Shown piece after piece: positions 63,273-64,000 of a DNA stretch of 64,000 nucleotides. How positions within the stretch are numbered: position 1 is the stretch's first letter; each line of letters opens with the position of its first letter. Under the pieces are notes generated by a model. It was given only the letters and a program-made list of their open reading frames with translations. It did no database searches and was not told where the DNA came from. This DNA is from PALSA-1196 sp036833805. GTDB lineage: Bacteria > Pseudomonadota > Gammaproteobacteria > Steroidobacterales > Steroidobacteraceae. The position numbers were made by a program, and so were the translations under genes. The DNA lies in assembly GCA_036833805.1 (NCBI GenBank), contig DAITPA010000003.1:1-64000 (forward strand), written 5' to 3'.

Positions 63273-64000
63273 ATGCCGATTGCCAAGCGGGCGAGCAAAA
63301 AATCCACGCGCAAACTCACGGCGGGCTTTCGTCGCCTGCCACTCGCGAGCCTGCGCGTATTTGTTGCCGCCGCCGAGCATCTGTCGTTCAGCCATGCGGC
63401 CGATGCCCTCGGCGTCAGCGTCGCCGCGGTCAGCATGCAGATTCGCGCGCTCGAGGAGTATCTGGGCTCGCCGCTCTTTCACCGCCGCGGACGGCTCGTG
63501 CAGTTGACAGCTGCTGGCATCCAGCTCCTGCCACGGGTGCGCAATGGTTTGGCTGAGCTCGAACGCGCCATCAACGAGGCGCGCCTCGAGCAGCGCACCG
63601 GACCGCTCACCGTGAGCGTGCTCGCCTCGTTCCTGCAGCAGTGGCTGCTGTTGCGCCTGCCGGGCTTCAACGAGCGCTATCCGCAGATTGATATGCGCAT
63701 CCACACGTCCGACCAGCTGGTCGATTTCGGACACTCCGACGTGCAGGCAGCGATCCGCTTCGGCAGCGGCCCCTGGCCGAAACTGCATTGCGAAAAGCTG
63801 CTTGACGACTGGGTGTTGGCGGTGTGCACGCAACAACTCTTGGACAAGCACGGGCCGGTCAGCAGGCGCGCGGATCTGCGACGCTATCGCCTGTTGCACG
63901 AGGACAGCGAGGCCTGGCGCGTCTGGCCGGGCGGCGCGACCGATGAAGGCACATTCATCGCCGAAGAGCGCCGCGGCGCGACGTTCGATGATTCGGTGAG
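63273..64000 (+). CDS. LysR-family transcriptional regulator, GcvA-like (partial, C-terminus cut by window edge)
   Basis: At least 242 residues. The helix-turn-helix is LPLASLRVFVAAAEHLSFSH and ALGVSVAAVSMQIRALEEYL, followed by the effector-binding domain (LTVSVLASFLQQWLLLRLPG, FGHSDVQAAIRFGSGPWPKL). The pattern resembles the GcvA/AmpR subgroup. The ATG is immediately preceded by a structured region whose GAGGG is the likely ribosome site. The window ends before the C-terminus. Confidence 0.92.
   Translation, partial: MPIAKRASKKSTRKLTAGFRRLPLASLRVFVAAAEHLSFSHAADALGVSVAAVSMQIRALEEYLGSPLFHRRGRLVQLTAAGIQLLPRVRNGLAELERAINEARLEQRTGPLTVSVLASFLQQWLLLRLPGFNERYPQIDMRIHTSDQLVDFGHSDVQAAIRFGSGPWPKLHCEKLLDDWVLAVCTQQLLDKHGPVSRRADLRRYRLLHEDSEAWRVWPGGATDEGTFIAEERRGATFDDSV

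Noticed and set aside
63183..63899. Minus-strand frame opposite the terminal LysR gene
   Set aside because: The plus strand encodes a clear LysR helix-turn-helix and effector domain starting at 63273.

Overview
The window is a dense (>90% coding), GC-rich bacterial chromosome segment carrying almost only housekeeping and amino-acid metabolism genes. A fused aspartokinase-homoserine dehydrogenase in a thrABC cluster, CysB, a purB-nudJ-mnmA neighbourhood, UrrA and a class II DAHP synthase suggest a gammaproteobacterium, perhaps near Steroidobacter/Nevskia/Xanthomonas relatives; this lineage is an inference. No rRNA, tRNA, insertion sequence, prophage or CRISPR array was seen.

Layout. 1-6726 (minus): class II DAHP synthase, malate synthase, isocitrate lyase, uracil-DNA glycosylase and the N-terminal part of UvrC. 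6846-9556 (plus): a two-gene lysine-catabolic unit. 9774-12675 (minus): MazG, NudL, fumarase C. 12752-20019 (plus): PurB, a conserved hypothetical protein, NudJ, MnmA, aconitase A, HAD phosphatase. 20256-24534 (minus): POT peptide transporter, a TIR-membrane-TPR protein and a small membrane protein. 24945-34691: mixed genes including tryptophan 2,3-dioxygenase, an ABC exporter coupled to threonine aldolase, TatD and an M20 peptidase. 34704-40064 (minus): thrA-thrB-thrC plus a coupled NERD protein. 40143-45026 (minus): MaoC hydratase, CoA-ester lyase, DUF7009-like protein, isovaleryl-CoA dehydrogenase and a biotin carboxylase subunit. 45156-52704: assimilatory sulfate reduction (CysI, DUF934, CysB, CysH, CysG, cysteine synthase, ferredoxin-NADP reductase). 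52927-54704: ModB and ModC. 54701-58606: fused branched-chain 2-oxoacid dehydrogenase E1 and E2 with a divergent Lrp-type regulator. 58716-64000: YceI, alanine dehydrogenase, desaturase, CsbD, peroxiredoxin, UrrA and a truncated LysR regulator.

Together the genes describe a cell that takes up peptides (POT transporter, M20 peptidase), degrades Lys, Trp, Leu/Val/Ile, Thr and Ala, and passes the resulting acetyl-CoA through the glyoxylate shunt and TCA enzymes also encoded here. The most noteworthy non-coding features are a long inverted repeat just upstream of the terminal LysR gene that covers its likely Shine-Dalgarno sequence, a bulged 15-bp stem between purB and the next gene with a competing inner hairpin, and repeated or palindromic motifs in the bkd, cysB-cysH, acnA and desaturase-csbD intergenic regions.
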